Source: Luteimicrobium sp042670205 (lineage in GTDB: Bacteria > Actinomycetota > Actinomycetes > Actinomycetales > Cellulomonadaceae). Taken from it: 64,000 bases of DNA. Of the stretch, positions 10,436 to 19,098 are shown piece by piece. Both the position numbers and the translations under genes were made by a program. Position 1 is the first letter of the stretch, and each line of letters begins with the position of its first letter. Below the pieces are notes generated by a model. That model did no database searches. It was not told the origin of the DNA and worked only from the letters and a program-made list of their open reading frames with translations. The DNA lies in the NCBI RefSeq assembly GCF_042670205.1, contig NZ_JBHUWD010000021.1, forward strand, positions 1 to 64,000, written 5' to 3'.

Positions 10436-10506
10436 GGGTGATGGAACCAGCCTACGCGGCGGCACCGACACCCGGGCGACCAGCCCAGCAGGATCTCCCC
10501 TACTGT
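10436..10506 (+). promoter_or_regulatory. possible shared-box promoter of ATP-grasp gene
   Basis: TACTGT (10501-10506) ends seven bases before ATG 10514, giving a likely leaderless start. A weaker box, GGGTGATGGA (10436-10445), lies 55 bases upstream of it. That is two helical turns further than the usual 35, so membership in the shared-box group is doubtful here. Confidence 0.35.
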
Positions 10507-10513
10507 GAGGTCC

Positions 10514-11644
10514 ATGCGACTCGGGCGCCGCCGCGGCACCACCACGACCCCGCCCCGACCACCGGCGGTGCTGGTGGTGCTCGAGCAGCCCTGGCACTCG
10601 ATGATGCAGCTCGCGGCGGGGGCGCGACGACACGGGCTGCACGCCGTGCACGTCGGGCCGACGAACGGCCGCGACGAACGTCTCATGGTCGCGCTCGTGT
10701 TCGGCGGCACGACGACCGTGGACGCGCTCGTGCGCGGCGGCGAGCGGCCGTGGACGGCGGTGGACGCGCAGGGCCGCGACGTGGACGTGGTGGCGCTCGC
10801 GCGCAGGGCGGACGAGGCCGCGGCGACCGTGCCGGAGGCGGCGGTCCTGGACAACGCGGCGCGCCTGGCCGACAAGCTCGCGGTGTCCCGCACGCTCGCA
10901 GGTCACGGCGTCCCCGTCCCCGCCGTGCTCGACGCCAGCACCGACCCCGCGGTCGCGGCCGAGTCGCTCGGCGTCCCTTTCTTCGTCAAGGAACGGGTGG
11001 GCGCGGGCGGGACCGGGGTCCACCTGGTGGACGACGCGGAGCAGGCACGCGACCTCGTCACGCGGCTCGGTACGGACGCGACGTTCTTCGAGGCCGCCGT
11101 CGACGGCGAGACGGTGCAGTACTGCGCGGCCCACGCGGACGGCCGCGTGATCCTCGACGTCGTCGCGCACACGGCTGCCCGGACCGGCAACATGCCGGCC
11201 AGCGAGCTCGAGCTTCTCGACGACCCCGCAGTCCGTGCCGTCGGCCGCGCGACCGTCGAGGCCCTCGGCGGGCGCGGGCTGGTCAACCTCGACGTGCTGC
11301 GGACCCCGGAGGGCGGCGCCTACGTCGTCGACGTCAACGCGCGGGCGTGGGACTCGCTCGTGCCGCTCCGGCGCCTCGGCTTCGACTTCGTCCACGCCTA
11401 CGCGGAGGCGCTGGGCGTGCGGCCGGTGGGCAGCACGCCCATCCCATCCCCGAAACCCGGCAGCAGGATCCGCTCGTTCCCCGGACCCCTGCTCGGAGAG
11501 GCACCCCACCTGGGCTGGCTCCGGCTCGCGGGCCGCGCGACGCGCGAGGCGTGGCCGTTCCTGCGCTGGCTCGGGCCGCGCTACGTGCTGCACGTGGCGT
11601 GGCTGACGGTCCTCGCGAAGCGCTCGGCCCGGCACCGGACCTGA
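10514..11644 (+). CDS. ATP-grasp family ligase-like protein
   Basis: A 376-residue cytoplasmic protein with an ATP-grasp fold. It has an N-terminal pre-ATP domain (VLVVLEQPWHSMMQLAAGARRH in part), a central nucleotide-binding region with FFVKERVGAGGTGVH, and the metal/ATP site near the end, NLDVLRTPEGGAYVVDVNARAWDS in part, with the usual Asp and Asn. ATP-grasp enzymes join a carboxylate to an amine, thiol or other nucleophile through an acyl phosphate. The substrate is not evident. Position at the edge of the polysaccharide genes and similarity of layout to the ATP-grasp gene at 22540-23793 suggest decoration of a sugar or lipid (inference). ATG 10514 is chosen over GTG 10505 because the -10 hexamer ends at 10506. 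Confidence 0.75.
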   Translation: MRLGRRRGTTTTPPRPPAVLVVLEQPWHSMMQLAAGARRHGLHAVHVGPTNGRDERLMVALVFGGTTTVDALVRGGERPWTAVDAQGRDVDVVALARRADEAAATVPEAAVLDNAARLADKLAVSRTLAGHGVPVPAVLDASTDPAVAAESLGVPFFVKERVGAGGTGVHLVDDAEQARDLVTRLGTDATFFEAAVDGETVQYCAAHADGRVILDVVAHTAARTGNMPASELELLDDPAVRAVGRATVEALGGRGLVNLDVLRTPEGGAYVVDVNARAWDSLVPLRRLGFDFVHAYAEALGVRPVGSTPIPSPKPGSRIRSFPGPLLGEAPHLGWLRLAGRATREAWPFLRWLGPRYVLHVAWLTVLAKRSARHRT

Positions 11645-11664
11645 CCGTCCGCGGAACGCCGACC

Positions 11665-11725
11665 GGGTGACTTTCGGCGGCTGGCACCGCGCGACGGCGC
11701 GACCGCGGCCGGCCGTCCGTAGGCT
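11665..11725 (+). promoter_or_regulatory. shared-box promoter with 45-bp spacing
   Basis: GGGTGACTTT (11665-11674) is followed after 45 bases by TAGGCT (11720-11725) and six bases later by GTG 11732. The spacing is one helical turn longer than the 35 bases seen at most promoters of the group. Confidence 0.55.
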
Positions 11726-11731
11726 GGCTTG

Positions 11732-12889
11732 GTGCGGTCACAGGCAGCGCTCAACCATGACGCAGACAAGGTCGGCGTCCCGACGGTCTGGGAGGTCGTC
11801 GACGGGGTTCCTCACGACGACCCGGCGCTCGAGTCGGAGTGGGAGGCCCTGGCCGTGCGGCGAGGCGCCCCCCGGTCCGCGCCGAGCTGTGTGCTGCCCT
11901 GGTACCGGTTCGTCCTCGCCGAACCCGCGCGCGCACGGATCGTCGTGGCGCGGCGCGACGGACGCGTCGTCGGGATCTGGCCGCTGTTCCACACGCGCGA
12001 CACGTGGGGCTTCGTCACCTACCGGATGGCCGGGCACCAGACGATCGTCGGGGTCGAGCCGCTGGCCGTACGCGACGACATCGCCGCCAAGGAAGCACTG
12101 GTCGCGGGCCTCGCCGGGCTCCGCCCGGTCCCCGACCGCGTCGAGCTCGAGTGCGTCGAGGACCCTTACGACTGGCTCGGCGCTGCACGTGCGGCGTTCC
12201 CGTCGTGGCGGGCACAGGTCCGGACCGACGCGTCACGAGCTCCGTTCTTCGAGCTCGACGACGAGACCTACTCGACCTGGGTCGAGCACCGGCGGACCGG
12301 CGGCGGGAAGAGCGTCAGGCGCTACACGAGACGGCTCGCCGACCACGGGTACCACCCACGCCGGTTCACGGAGCCCGCCGAGATCGTCGCGAGGCTCCCC
12401 GCGCTCCGAAGGCTCTACCTCGCGCGCAAGGCGGCGCGAGGCGGGTGGGGAGCGGACTTCGACGACGCGATGCTCGCCATGGTCTCGGACGTCGTGGCGA
12501 GCCTGGTCGACGGCGAACGCGTCGTGCTCTACAGCGTCGAGAGGGATGCGGACGACGTGGCCGCCGTCGACCTCGTCCTGGTGGCCGGGAACAGTGCCAA
12601 CCTCTGGATCGGGGGGATCGGCGACGTCCTGCCTCAGTACTCGCCAGGGCAGGTGAACCTCACCGCGATCATCGACGACTCGCATGCCGCGGGTCTGCGC
12701 ATCCTCTCCCTCGGCCCCGGCGAGGAGGACTACAAGTCGCGGTACAGCACCGGGGCGCAGGACGTCGTCGCAGCAGCCCTGGTCCGCCACAGCCGAAGCC
12801 TGACCCACCTGAACACCCCCGCGACGTTCCTGCCCAGCGGGGCACGCGACCTCGCGCGGCAGCTCAAGGCCCGCGTCAAGCGCTCCTAA
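11732..12889 (+). CDS. GNAT/FemAB-like acyltransferase (CelD/BioF2-type)
   Basis: A 385-residue soluble protein resembling the acetyltransferase family found in cellulose and exopolysaccharide loci (Pfam Acetyltransf_6), built from two GNAT-like halves. Features include the early LPWYRFVLAEPARARIVVAR strand region, the central basic stretch GGGKSVRRYTRRLADHGYH and the late segment NLTAIIDDSHAAGLRILSLG, which corresponds to the usual substrate-binding half. It probably transfers an acyl group to a sugar or amine on the polysaccharide. GTG 11732 lies six bases after a TAGGCT -10 hexamer, so the mRNA appears leaderless; a TTG one codon upstream is possible but unlikely. The stop is nine bases from that of the convergent lipase gene. 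Confidence 0.8.
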   Translation: MRSQAALNHDADKVGVPTVWEVVDGVPHDDPALESEWEALAVRRGAPRSAPSCVLPWYRFVLAEPARARIVVARRDGRVVGIWPLFHTRDTWGFVTYRMAGHQTIVGVEPLAVRDDIAAKEALVAGLAGLRPVPDRVELECVEDPYDWLGAARAAFPSWRAQVRTDASRAPFFELDDETYSTWVEHRRTGGGKSVRRYTRRLADHGYHPRRFTEPAEIVARLPALRRLYLARKAARGGWGADFDDAMLAMVSDVVASLVDGERVVLYSVERDADDVAAVDLVLVAGNSANLWIGGIGDVLPQYSPGQVNLTAIIDDSHAAGLRILSLGPGEEDYKSRYSTGAQDVVAAALVRHSRSLTHLNTPATFLPSGARDLARQLKARVKRS

Positions 12890-12898
12890 CGACGCGGC

Positions 12899-14173
12899 TC
12901 AACGGCCGCACGTGCTCCGCGCCGCCCCGCCGTCGAAGCGTGCGGCCGTCCACCGGACCAGATCGCGTGTCGCCGGCGACGACGCCTCGACGATGCCGCC
13001 GTGCGTGGTGTCGGGGTACTCGCGATAGTCCAGGGTCGAGCCCGATGCGCACTGCTCGCTGACATAGGCGGCCTGGGAGTCGGGCGTGACGAGCGAGTCG
13101 GCCGCGCCCTGGAGCAGAAGCACCGGGGACACCATCCGCCCGCTGGGGACGTTCTCGGCCAGGCGCTCGCGGAGCCGTCCTGCCTCCGGCCCCTCCGCCC
13201 ACACCGGGCGGTCCAGCAGCCCGGACGCGCCGACGAGCTCCGCCGCGCGAGGGTCGTCGAGGCACAGGTGCGCCAGCCGCTTCAGGGTCATCACGGCGTC
13301 GGGCTGGACGGTCATGGCGTACGTGACGTCGTCGTACGTCGACGTGTAGGCCGCCAGGACGTAGGCGACGTACACGGCGCTCGTGGGCACGACCGGAAGG
13401 TCGTCGATGATTCCCGGAAGGTTCGACGCCGGGGCGACGGCGGCGACGCCGTCGATCGCCAGCTCGGGTGCGTAGGTCGGCGCGAGCTTGTCAGCCCAGA
13501 GCGCCGCCCCGCCGCCCTCGGAGTAGCCCCAGAGCACCGTCCTGGTCCTCGGTCCGACGACGTCGAGCTGTCGGGCGGCGCGAACGGCGTCGAGGACCGA
13601 ACGCCCTGCCGGCTGGCCGACGACGTACGGATGCTCGCCAGGCGTCCCGAGACCCACGTAGTCGGTGGCGACCAGCGCCCATCCGCGGCGGAGCGCCTCG
13701 CCCGCCACCGTGAGGCCTCCGGCTTCCAGACCGTCGGCCATCCGGGAGGGAGCGCAGTCGTCCGCGACGCCTGTGGTGCCGTGGGCCCAGGCGACGACGT
13801 GGTGGACCGTCGTCGGGCCCGAGCGCGGCACGAGGACGACGCCGCTCGAGACGGTCGGGGCGCCGTCGCCGGCAGAGGTCGTGTAGAGGATCCGCCACCC
13901 TCGGGCCTCGGTGGGGATCTCGTCCCGGGTCAGAGGCTCGCTGCGGAGGAGCACGCCGGGCTCGGACGGCACCGAGGAGGGCGCCTGGTAGAAGTCGGTC
14001 GCTGCCGCGCTCGCCGTCGCGCGACCGCCGTCGTCGCCGCACGCCGCGAGGGCCGACGCCACCGCCACGCAGCAGGTCACCACCCACCCCACCCACACCA
14101 CCCGACGCCTCGGGGCGATCGGCGCGGCCGGGCGGCCCGGGTCGGCCTGCCCGCGCCGCCGGCTTCGTCGCAC
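12899..14173 (-). CDS. secretory lipase-like lipoprotein (alpha/beta hydrolase)
   Basis: A 424-residue exported esterase or lipase of the fungal-type secretory lipase group (LIP family), also common in actinobacteria. The N-terminus is basic, then a hydrophobic core ends in a lipobox (ASALAAC, Cys about residue 45), so the protein is probably membrane-anchored outside the cell. The nucleophile elbow GYSEGGG (Ser about 218) and a late DTTHGG histidine are visible, with an acidic residue in GAADSLVTPDS as the likely third member. GTG 14173 is chosen because AGGAG sits four bases upstream; GTG 14185 is an alternative. It is the last gene of an apparent operon 16719 to 12899, whose other genes are two glycosyltransferases and an acetyltransferase. 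Confidence 0.85.
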   Translation of the reverse strand: MRRSRRRGQADPGRPAAPIAPRRRVVWVGWVVTCCVAVASALAACGDDGGRATASAAATDFYQAPSSVPSEPGVLLRSEPLTRDEIPTEARGWRILYTTSAGDGAPTVSSGVVLVPRSGPTTVHHVVAWAHGTTGVADDCAPSRMADGLEAGGLTVAGEALRRGWALVATDYVGLGTPGEHPYVVGQPAGRSVLDAVRAARQLDVVGPRTRTVLWGYSEGGGAALWADKLAPTYAPELAIDGVAAVAPASNLPGIIDDLPVVPTSAVYVAYVLAAYTSTYDDVTYAMTVQPDAVMTLKRLAHLCLDDPRAAELVGASGLLDRPVWAEGPEAGRLRERLAENVPSGRMVSPVLLLQGAADSLVTPDSQAAYVSEQCASGSTLDYREYPDTTHGGIVEASSPATRDLVRWTAARFDGGAARSTCGR

Positions 14174-14190
14174 GGGACTCCTCACGCCGT

Positions 14191-14838
14191 TCAGAGGGTC
14201 GGGAACTCCGCCACGGGAACGCCGTGGAGGCACATGTCGTGCCATACGGTCTCTCCCGTCTCGCGACGAACCGGGAACGCCCCGCGCTTGACCCCTTCCT
14301 TCGGGAGCCCGACCTTGCCGGTGACCAGGCATGCCGCCCGGTTCTCCCGCACGTGGGTGACCTCGAACCGCTGGAACCGCGCGTTCGCGGCGAGCCACTC
14401 GAGGAGCACGGTCGAGGCTTCGATGCCGTAGGAGCGCCCGCGAGCCTCGGGCATCATCCCGAGGGCGAACTCGACGGCTCCCCGTTGGTCACGCACCGGG
14501 AGCATCTCGATGTCGCCCAGGTAGCGGTCGTCGCCGTCGACGATGGCGAGCGCGACCGGGAGCGTGCCCGCGGCGAGGCTCTCGCGCTGCGACTCGCACC
14601 AGCTCCGTGCGGCGGCCTCGTCGCGCATCGGCGAGGCGTACGCGGTGCGCCAGAGGTTCATCCCGGCCGACTGCTCGAGGACCAGTCGGGGCGCCGCGTC
14701 GGTCTCGGCCCGGTACGACCGGACGACCACGCCCCGCCCGGCCAGGCCGCCGGCGGGGAACGGCGGGACGACCCGCTCCTCGGGCGGTAGGAGCCGCTTG
14801 CGGAGCCGGTCGGCCACCGCTGTCCGAAGCCTGCTCAT
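14191..14838 (-). CDS. GNAT-family N-acetyltransferase
   Basis: A 215-residue GNAT protein of the RimJ/RimL type. It shows the acetyl-CoA-binding core ALGMMPEARGRSYGIEAS and a later helix-strand pair RFEVTHVRENRAACLVTGKVG typical of this group. The start ATG 14838 follows AGAGGTGG at good spacing. It is 22 bases downstream of a glycosyltransferase and 17 bases upstream of the lipase start, so it is very likely co-transcribed with both. The substrate is unknown; a sugar amine in the polysaccharide or a small molecule are both possible, because the family is broad. Confidence 0.8.
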   Translation of the reverse strand: MSRLRTAVADRLRKRLLPPEERVVPPFPAGGLAGRGVVVRSYRAETDAAPRLVLEQSAGMNLWRTAYASPMRDEAAARSWCESQRESLAAGTLPVALAIVDGDDRYLGDIEMLPVRDQRGAVEFALGMMPEARGRSYGIEASTVLLEWLAANARFQRFEVTHVRENRAACLVTGKVGLPKEGVKRGAFPVRRETGETVWHDMCLHGVPVAEFPTL

Positions 14839-14860
14839 GACCACGCCACCTCTCGGCACC

Positions 14861-15739
14861 TCATCGCTCTTCCGCCCCCGAGTGCGGTTCGTACCAGTCA
14901 CGCCCGTGCAGGGGAACCGGCGCGGAGGTCAGCCTGATGTGCCGGTCTCGCTTGCGCGAGAACACGCTCATGGCGCTCATGAGCCAAGGACGGCGTGCCG
15001 CTCGGTCCCACTCCTTCAGCACCGCCGGCCAGTCCCGCTCGCTCGCGTGCCCCGAGACTGCCGACTTGCTGAGCATCTGCTCGCGCGTCCGCACCCAGGA
15101 CATGTGCACGATCCCCTCCGTGACGGGGATCACCTCGTCCACGCGGACCTCGGCGTGGTTCCAGGGGTCGGTGTTGCGCGCCCGGAAGTCCACGCGGTAC
15201 ACGCTGGCACGAGTCTGGCGGCAGAGCCGCAGCCGCGCACCGGGCCGGACCGCGACCGGGCCCGGGTAGCCGGCCCTGGACCTCCAGAACCGCGTCGAGA
15301 GCTCGAGGAACTGGTCGCCCGCCCGCTGGTAGAAGAACCGCAGCGGGTAGTCGAGGGAGTCCGCGCCGACGGCGTCCGCACGCCGCAGGCAGGCCAGCAG
15401 ACGCTCCGGAGAAGCGACGATCTCGTCCGTGTCGAGCTGCAGCACCCAGTCGACGCCGACGCCCGCGCGCTCGAGCGCAGCCTGCCGTTGCGCGGTGTCG
15501 AGCTCGAGCGTCGGCCGGCTCGGGTCCGAGAAGCGCCCCGGCAGCTCGATCACCTTGCCGTCACGGTCCAACGCCCGCAGCCGCGCGAGCGCGTCGTCCA
15601 CCGGGAGCGGATCGCCCGACCACGACAGCCCGTCCTGGTCGTACGCGACCACGATGTGGTCGACCAGGTCGTAGTACGACCCCACGGAGTCCTCGATCCA
15701 CGCGGGGTCACCCGCGAGGACGTACGCGCCGAGCCTCAC
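14861..15739 (-). CDS. glycosyltransferase family 2-like protein
   Basis: A 292-residue GT-A-fold protein. The early section LGAYVLAGDPAWIEDSV and the metal-binding LQLDTDEIV motif (DxD) mark a family 2-like glycosyltransferase of the type that begins with a short N-terminal strand and lacks membrane segments. Its start GTG 15739 overlaps the stop of the upstream glycosyltransferase by four bases (GTGA), so translation is probably coupled. It follows that gene in an operon that continues to an acetyltransferase and a lipoprotein lipase. Donor and acceptor sugars cannot be read from the sequence. Confidence 0.8.
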   Translation of the reverse strand: MRLGAYVLAGDPAWIEDSVGSYYDLVDHIVVAYDQDGLSWSGDPLPVDDALARLRALDRDGKVIELPGRFSDPSRPTLELDTAQRQAALERAGVGVDWVLQLDTDEIVASPERLLACLRRADAVGADSLDYPLRFFYQRAGDQFLELSTRFWRSRAGYPGPVAVRPGARLRLCRQTRASVYRVDFRARNTDPWNHAEVRVDEVIPVTEGIVHMSWVRTREQMLSKSAVSGHASERDWPAVLKEWDRAARRPWLMSAMSVFSRKRDRHIRLTSAPVPLHGRDWYEPHSGAEER

Positions 15740-16719
15740 CTCGCCCCCCCGAGCTCTCCTGCGACACCCAGGCGAACGAGCGCGGCCGCCCCGGCGACAC
15801 CGCCCGCGGCGCACGCGACTGCCCGCGACAGCCCGTTCGCGACGCCGCGCGCCTTGGAGTCCTCCCCGAACAGACGCGGCCTGCGGGCCGCCGCCAACGC
15901 GGCGTAGCGCACGTGCCCGAGGGCGGTGCGCGCCCCGACGCCCAGGTAGCGGCGGAACCTGACGTCGCCCACGCCGACCGTCCGGCCCAGGAGGACCAGG
16001 TGGTTCCGCTCGCCGTAGTACGTGTACCGCAGGTCGAACCGCCGACCCTTCGCGTAGGGGCCGGCGACGTGCTCGACCACGGCCTCGGGAACGTAGACGA
16101 TCCGGTAGCCGGCGAGCCGCAGCCGGAGCGCGATCTCCGTCTCCTCGCGCAGGCAGGTCCCCGGGTAGTGGTCGGCGAGACCCCCGACCTCCTCGACGGC
16201 CGAACGGCGCACCGACATGTTCGCGCCGAGCATGTGGTCGACCTCGACGTCGCGGCCGGGATCAGCCGCGAAGTGCCCGGTCAGGGTGCCGTTCGGGAGG
16301 AAACGGCCGATGACCCCGAGGCCCTCACGCTCCTCCCCCGGCTGCCCGTTGGTCGCGCGGCCTCCGACCGCAGCCACCGCGGGGTCGTCGTAGCGCCGCA
16401 GGAGACCCTCGAGCCAGTCGGGCTCGGCGTACGCGTCGTCGTCGACGAAGGCGACGACGTCCACGCCTCCTGCCGCCGCGACACCGATCATCCGGGACGT
16501 GGCGGTGTGGCCCGCGCCGCGCTCGTTGCGCAGGTAGGTGACGTCCGGGAAGCCGGCCACGACGTCACGCGTCAGCGTTCCCGGCGAGGCGTCGACGACG
16601 ATCACCGCTGCCGGCGCGACCGTCTGCGCGGCGAGGTGATCGAGGCAGCGACGGACGTGGTCGGGCCGGTTGTAGGTGGCGACGACGACCGCGGCCGACC
16701 GCGGGTGGGGCTCAGGCAC
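15736..16719 (-). CDS. glycosyltransferase family 2
   Basis: A 327-residue GT2 enzyme that should transfer a sugar from a nucleotide donor to a growing glycan on the cytoplasmic side. It opens with AVVVATYNRPDHVRRCLDHL, has the FVDDDAYAEP metal site (DDD) near residue 95, and an acceptor region with CLREETEIALRLR, the usual ED-like catalytic Glu pair. A C-terminal stretch with two weakly hydrophobic segments may touch the membrane. GTG 16719 lies six bases after a GATAAT -10 hexamer, so the transcript seems leaderless. It is the first gene of the operon 16719 to 12899. Confidence 0.88.
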   Translation of the reverse strand: MPEPHPRSAAVVVATYNRPDHVRRCLDHLAAQTVAPAAVIVVDASPGTLTRDVVAGFPDVTYLRNERGAGHTATSRMIGVAAAGGVDVVAFVDDDAYAEPDWLEGLLRRYDDPAVAAVGGRATNGQPGEEREGLGVIGRFLPNGTLTGHFAADPGRDVEVDHMLGANMSVRRSAVEEVGGLADHYPGTCLREETEIALRLRLAGYRIVYVPEAVVEHVAGPYAKGRRFDLRYTYYGERNHLVLLGRTVGVGDVRFRRYLGVGARTALGHVRYAALAAARRPRLFGEDSKARGVANGLSRAVACAAGGVAGAAALVRLGVAGELGGAR

Positions 16720-16725
16720 GCGGCC

Positions 16726-16776
16726 ATTATCGGGCCGGTTCGACCAGGCTCCGGGACCGCCGTGCCCAATTCACCC
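16726..16776 (-). promoter_or_regulatory. shared-box promoter of the GT2 operon
   Basis: On the minus strand GGGTGAATTG (16776-16767) is followed after 35 bases by GATAAT (16731-16726) and after six more by GTG 16719. The box overlaps the last codons of the upstream glycosyltransferase gene. The GATAATGGCC sequence is identical at the wzt promoter at 21297. Confidence 0.65.
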
Positions 16777-17856
16777 GGGCGAGAGCCTCGGCCCCGGCGC
16801 AGCCGGCAGCCCGAGGACGTCCCGCCACACGGCCGCGTGCCCGGCCGCGCAGCGGTCCCAGGTGAACTCCCTGGCCCGGGCGCGGCCCGCCGCCACGAGC
16901 GGCCCGAGGTCGGAGCTCTCGTCGAGCACGTGGACGAGCCCGTCGGCGATCCCCGAGCCGTCGGGCTCCACGAGCACCGCGCAACCGCCGCAGACCTCCG
17001 GCAGAGCGCTCCTGTCCGCTGCGACGAGCGGCGTACCGCACGCCATCGCCTGGAGCGCGGGGAGACCGAAGCCCTCGTGGAGCGACGGCACGACGACGCC
17101 GGCTGCGCCGGCCATGAGCCCGACCAGCGTGTCCTCGTCGACCTTGCCGAGCCGGTGCGCGCCCTCCAGAGGGCCGAAGAGCCGGTCCCGACGCTCCGAC
17201 GGCGGCCCGCACAGGACGAGGTCGACGTCGGGATGCGCTGCCCGCACGCGCGGCCACGCCGCGGCGAGACCCTCGAGGTTCTTGCGGAGCGTCGAGCCGC
17301 CGACTGTCAGCACGTACCGACCGGGGACCCCGAGCGCGCGGAGCCGATCCTCGGCGAGCGGGCGGGCGTCGAAGAACACGTCGTCGACACCGTTGGGCAC
17401 CACGCGTACCCGGTCGAGCCCGAGGAGCTCGGCGGCGTCGTCCGCCGAGTACTGCGAGACCGCGAGCACAGCCGCCGCCGCACGCGTCTCCTCAGCAGCG
17501 AACCGCGGCGGCGCGGACTCGTCCGGGAACCGCCACGCCACGGTGTCGTGCACCGTGACGATCTCCGGAACCGACGCCGGCGGCAGCGACAGGCTCATCC
17601 GGTGCACGACGTCGTTGCGCCCGTACGCCACCGCGCCCACCGCGCGTCGGACCGACCGCGGTGCACCGTCGAGCACCCAGTGGGGCAGGCGCGCCGTCCC
17701 GGGCAGCGGCGAGCGGAGCGTGCGCACGACCGCTTCGCGGACCTCGATCCCCGGACCCGCCGCGCGCGCGGCGCGCTCCGCGATCCGAGCCTCGTAGGCC
17801 TGCTGGCCCATGGGGTTCGCGGACGCGAACGTCGCGAGGGCGAGCCGGGAGGTCAT
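16771..17856 (-). CDS. glycosyltransferase family 4
   Basis: A 361-residue GT-B-fold glycosyltransferase. The C-terminal donor domain contains RYVLTVGGSTLRKNLEGL and the donor-binding loop SLHEGFGLPALQAMACGTP. In this loop the second acidic residue of the usual E-x7-E motif is a Gln. The N-terminal half has the VSQYSADD acceptor-domain motif. ATG 17856 is six bases from a TAGGGT -10 hexamer, so its mRNA looks leaderless. It is divergent from the glycosyltransferase starting at 17959, and a single box between them is placed suitably for both promoters. Confidence 0.88.
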   Translation of the reverse strand: MTSRLALATFASANPMGQQAYEARIAERAARAAGPGIEVREAVVRTLRSPLPGTARLPHWVLDGAPRSVRRAVGAVAYGRNDVVHRMSLSLPPASVPEIVTVHDTVAWRFPDESAPPRFAAEETRAAAAVLAVSQYSADDAAELLGLDRVRVVPNGVDDVFFDARPLAEDRLRALGVPGRYVLTVGGSTLRKNLEGLAAAWPRVRAAHPDVDLVLCGPPSERRDRLFGPLEGAHRLGKVDEDTLVGLMAGAAGVVVPSLHEGFGLPALQAMACGTPLVAADRSALPEVCGGCAVLVEPDGSGIADGLVHVLDESSDLGPLVAAGRARAREFTWDRCAAGHAAVWRDVLGLPAAPGPRLSPG

Positions 17857-17862
17857 GCCGCA

Positions 17863-17951
17863 ACCCTAGGTCGGACGCGCCCGCGCCCGGGGCCCGCGAC
17901 CGGGCGAAATGCGTCCGGGGGCCACCGCCGCCGCCCCCGTCCCTCTACGAT
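17863..17951. promoter_or_regulatory. divergent promoter pair sharing one box
   Basis: One box, GGGCGAAATG at 17902-17911, lies 34 bases upstream of TACGAT (17946-17951) for the plus-strand gene and 33 bases from TAGGGT (17868-17863) for the minus-strand gene. Both hexamers end six or seven bases before their start codons. Confidence 0.6.
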
Positions 17952-17958
17952 CACGAGC

Positions 17959-19098
17959 GTGTCAGTCGTGGCCCTCGTCGCCAGCTCCTTCCTCCCCCGC
18001 GTCGGCGGAGTCGAGGAGCACGTGCACCGCCTGGCGCCCCGGTTGCAGGACCTCGGCCACGAGGTCGTGATCTGGACCGTCGATCGCGGGGATGCTCCCG
18101 TGACCCTCCCAGGGATCACCGTCCGTCACCTTCCCACGCCCCTGCCGGCCGCGAACGCCCGCTCTGCCGCCCGGTTCGCCTGGGAGGGCCCGCGGGCCCT
18201 CGCGGCCTGGGTGCGGGCGGCTCGGGCCGACCGCCCGGACGTCCTCCACGTCCAGTGCTTCGGCCCCAACGGGACCTGGGCGACAGCGATGTCGCGACTG
18301 CTCGGGATCCCGCTCGTCGTGGGGGCGCACGGCGAGACCTTCATGGACGCCGACCGGGTCTTCGAGACGTCCGTCGTGCAGCGCCGCGCACTCCGCTACG
18401 CGCTCGGCCACGCAGCGGCAGTGACCGCCTGCTCGGCCTACGCCGCCGAGGACCTCGCGCGCTTCGGCCAGGACCCTGCCGGCGTCGACGTGGTGCTCAA
18501 CGGCGTGGACCCTGACGAGCCGGCCGCCCCGGAGCCGGGCTGGCTCCCCGCGCGGTACGTGCTCGGCACCGGTCGCCTGGTCCGCATCAAGGGCTTCGAC
18601 CTGCTCCTCCGCGCGTTCGCGACGGCGGGCCTCGACGACGAGCTCCGGCTCGTCGTCGCGGGCGCGGGGCCGGAGCGAGACGCGTTGCACGCGCTCGCGG
18701 CCGAGCTCGGGGTGGCCGACCGCGTCGTGCTGCCCGGTTCCCTGCCGCGGGACCAAGTCGTGACCGTGATGCGGCGGGCCGAGGCTCTCGTCGTGCCGAG
18801 CCGCGTCGAGGCGTTCGGGATCGTGGTCCTCGAGGGGCTCCGGGCCGGGGTGCCCGTGGTGGCCACGGCGCGGGGCGGCGTGGTCGAGATCGTCACCGAC
18901 GGCGTCGACGCGCTCGTCGTCGACCCGGAGGACCAGCGCGCCCTGGCGGTCGCGCTGCGGCGGGCGGTGGTCGACCCCGCGCTCCGCGAGCGGCTCGCCA
19001 CCGCCGGCCCGCGGACCGCAGCGCTCTTCACCTGGGAGCGGGTCGCCCGGCTCGACGACGCCGTCTACCGTCGCCTCCCCGCGCGTCGTCGACGCTAG
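17959..19098 (+). CDS. glycosyltransferase family 4
   Basis: A 379-residue GT-B-fold enzyme. The N-terminal domain begins VALVASSFLPRVGGVEEHVH, the common opening for retaining GT4 enzymes with the GGVE loop. The C-terminal domain has GTGRLVRIKGFDLLLRAF and the donor motif SRVEAFGIVVLEGLRAG with both Glu residues of E-x7-E. It is therefore likely active, with unknown sugar specificity. The start is GTG 17959, seven bases after TACGAT, and there is no ribosome site, in keeping with a leaderless mRNA. Its stop overlaps the stop of the convergent exporter permease by four bases. Confidence 0.9.
   Translation: MSVVALVASSFLPRVGGVEEHVHRLAPRLQDLGHEVVIWTVDRGDAPVTLPGITVRHLPTPLPAANARSAARFAWEGPRALAAWVRAARADRPDVLHVQCFGPNGTWATAMSRLLGIPLVVGAHGETFMDADRVFETSVVQRRALRYALGHAAAVTACSAYAAEDLARFGQDPAGVDVVLNGVDPDEPAAPEPGWLPARYVLGTGRLVRIKGFDLLLRAFATAGLDDELRLVVAGAGPERDALHALAAELGVADRVVLPGSLPRDQVVTVMRRAEALVVPSRVEAFGIVVLEGLRAGVPVVATARGGVVEIVTDGVDALVVDPEDQRALAVALRRAVVDPALRERLATAGPRTAALFTWERVARLDDAVYRRLPARRRR

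Noticed and set aside
6718..11670. A 1650-codon open frame on the plus strand opposite mfd and through the ATP-grasp gene
   Set aside because: It is the Arg/Asp/Leu-rich complement of mfd codons with no recognisable motif, while mfd itself is complete with all family motifs.
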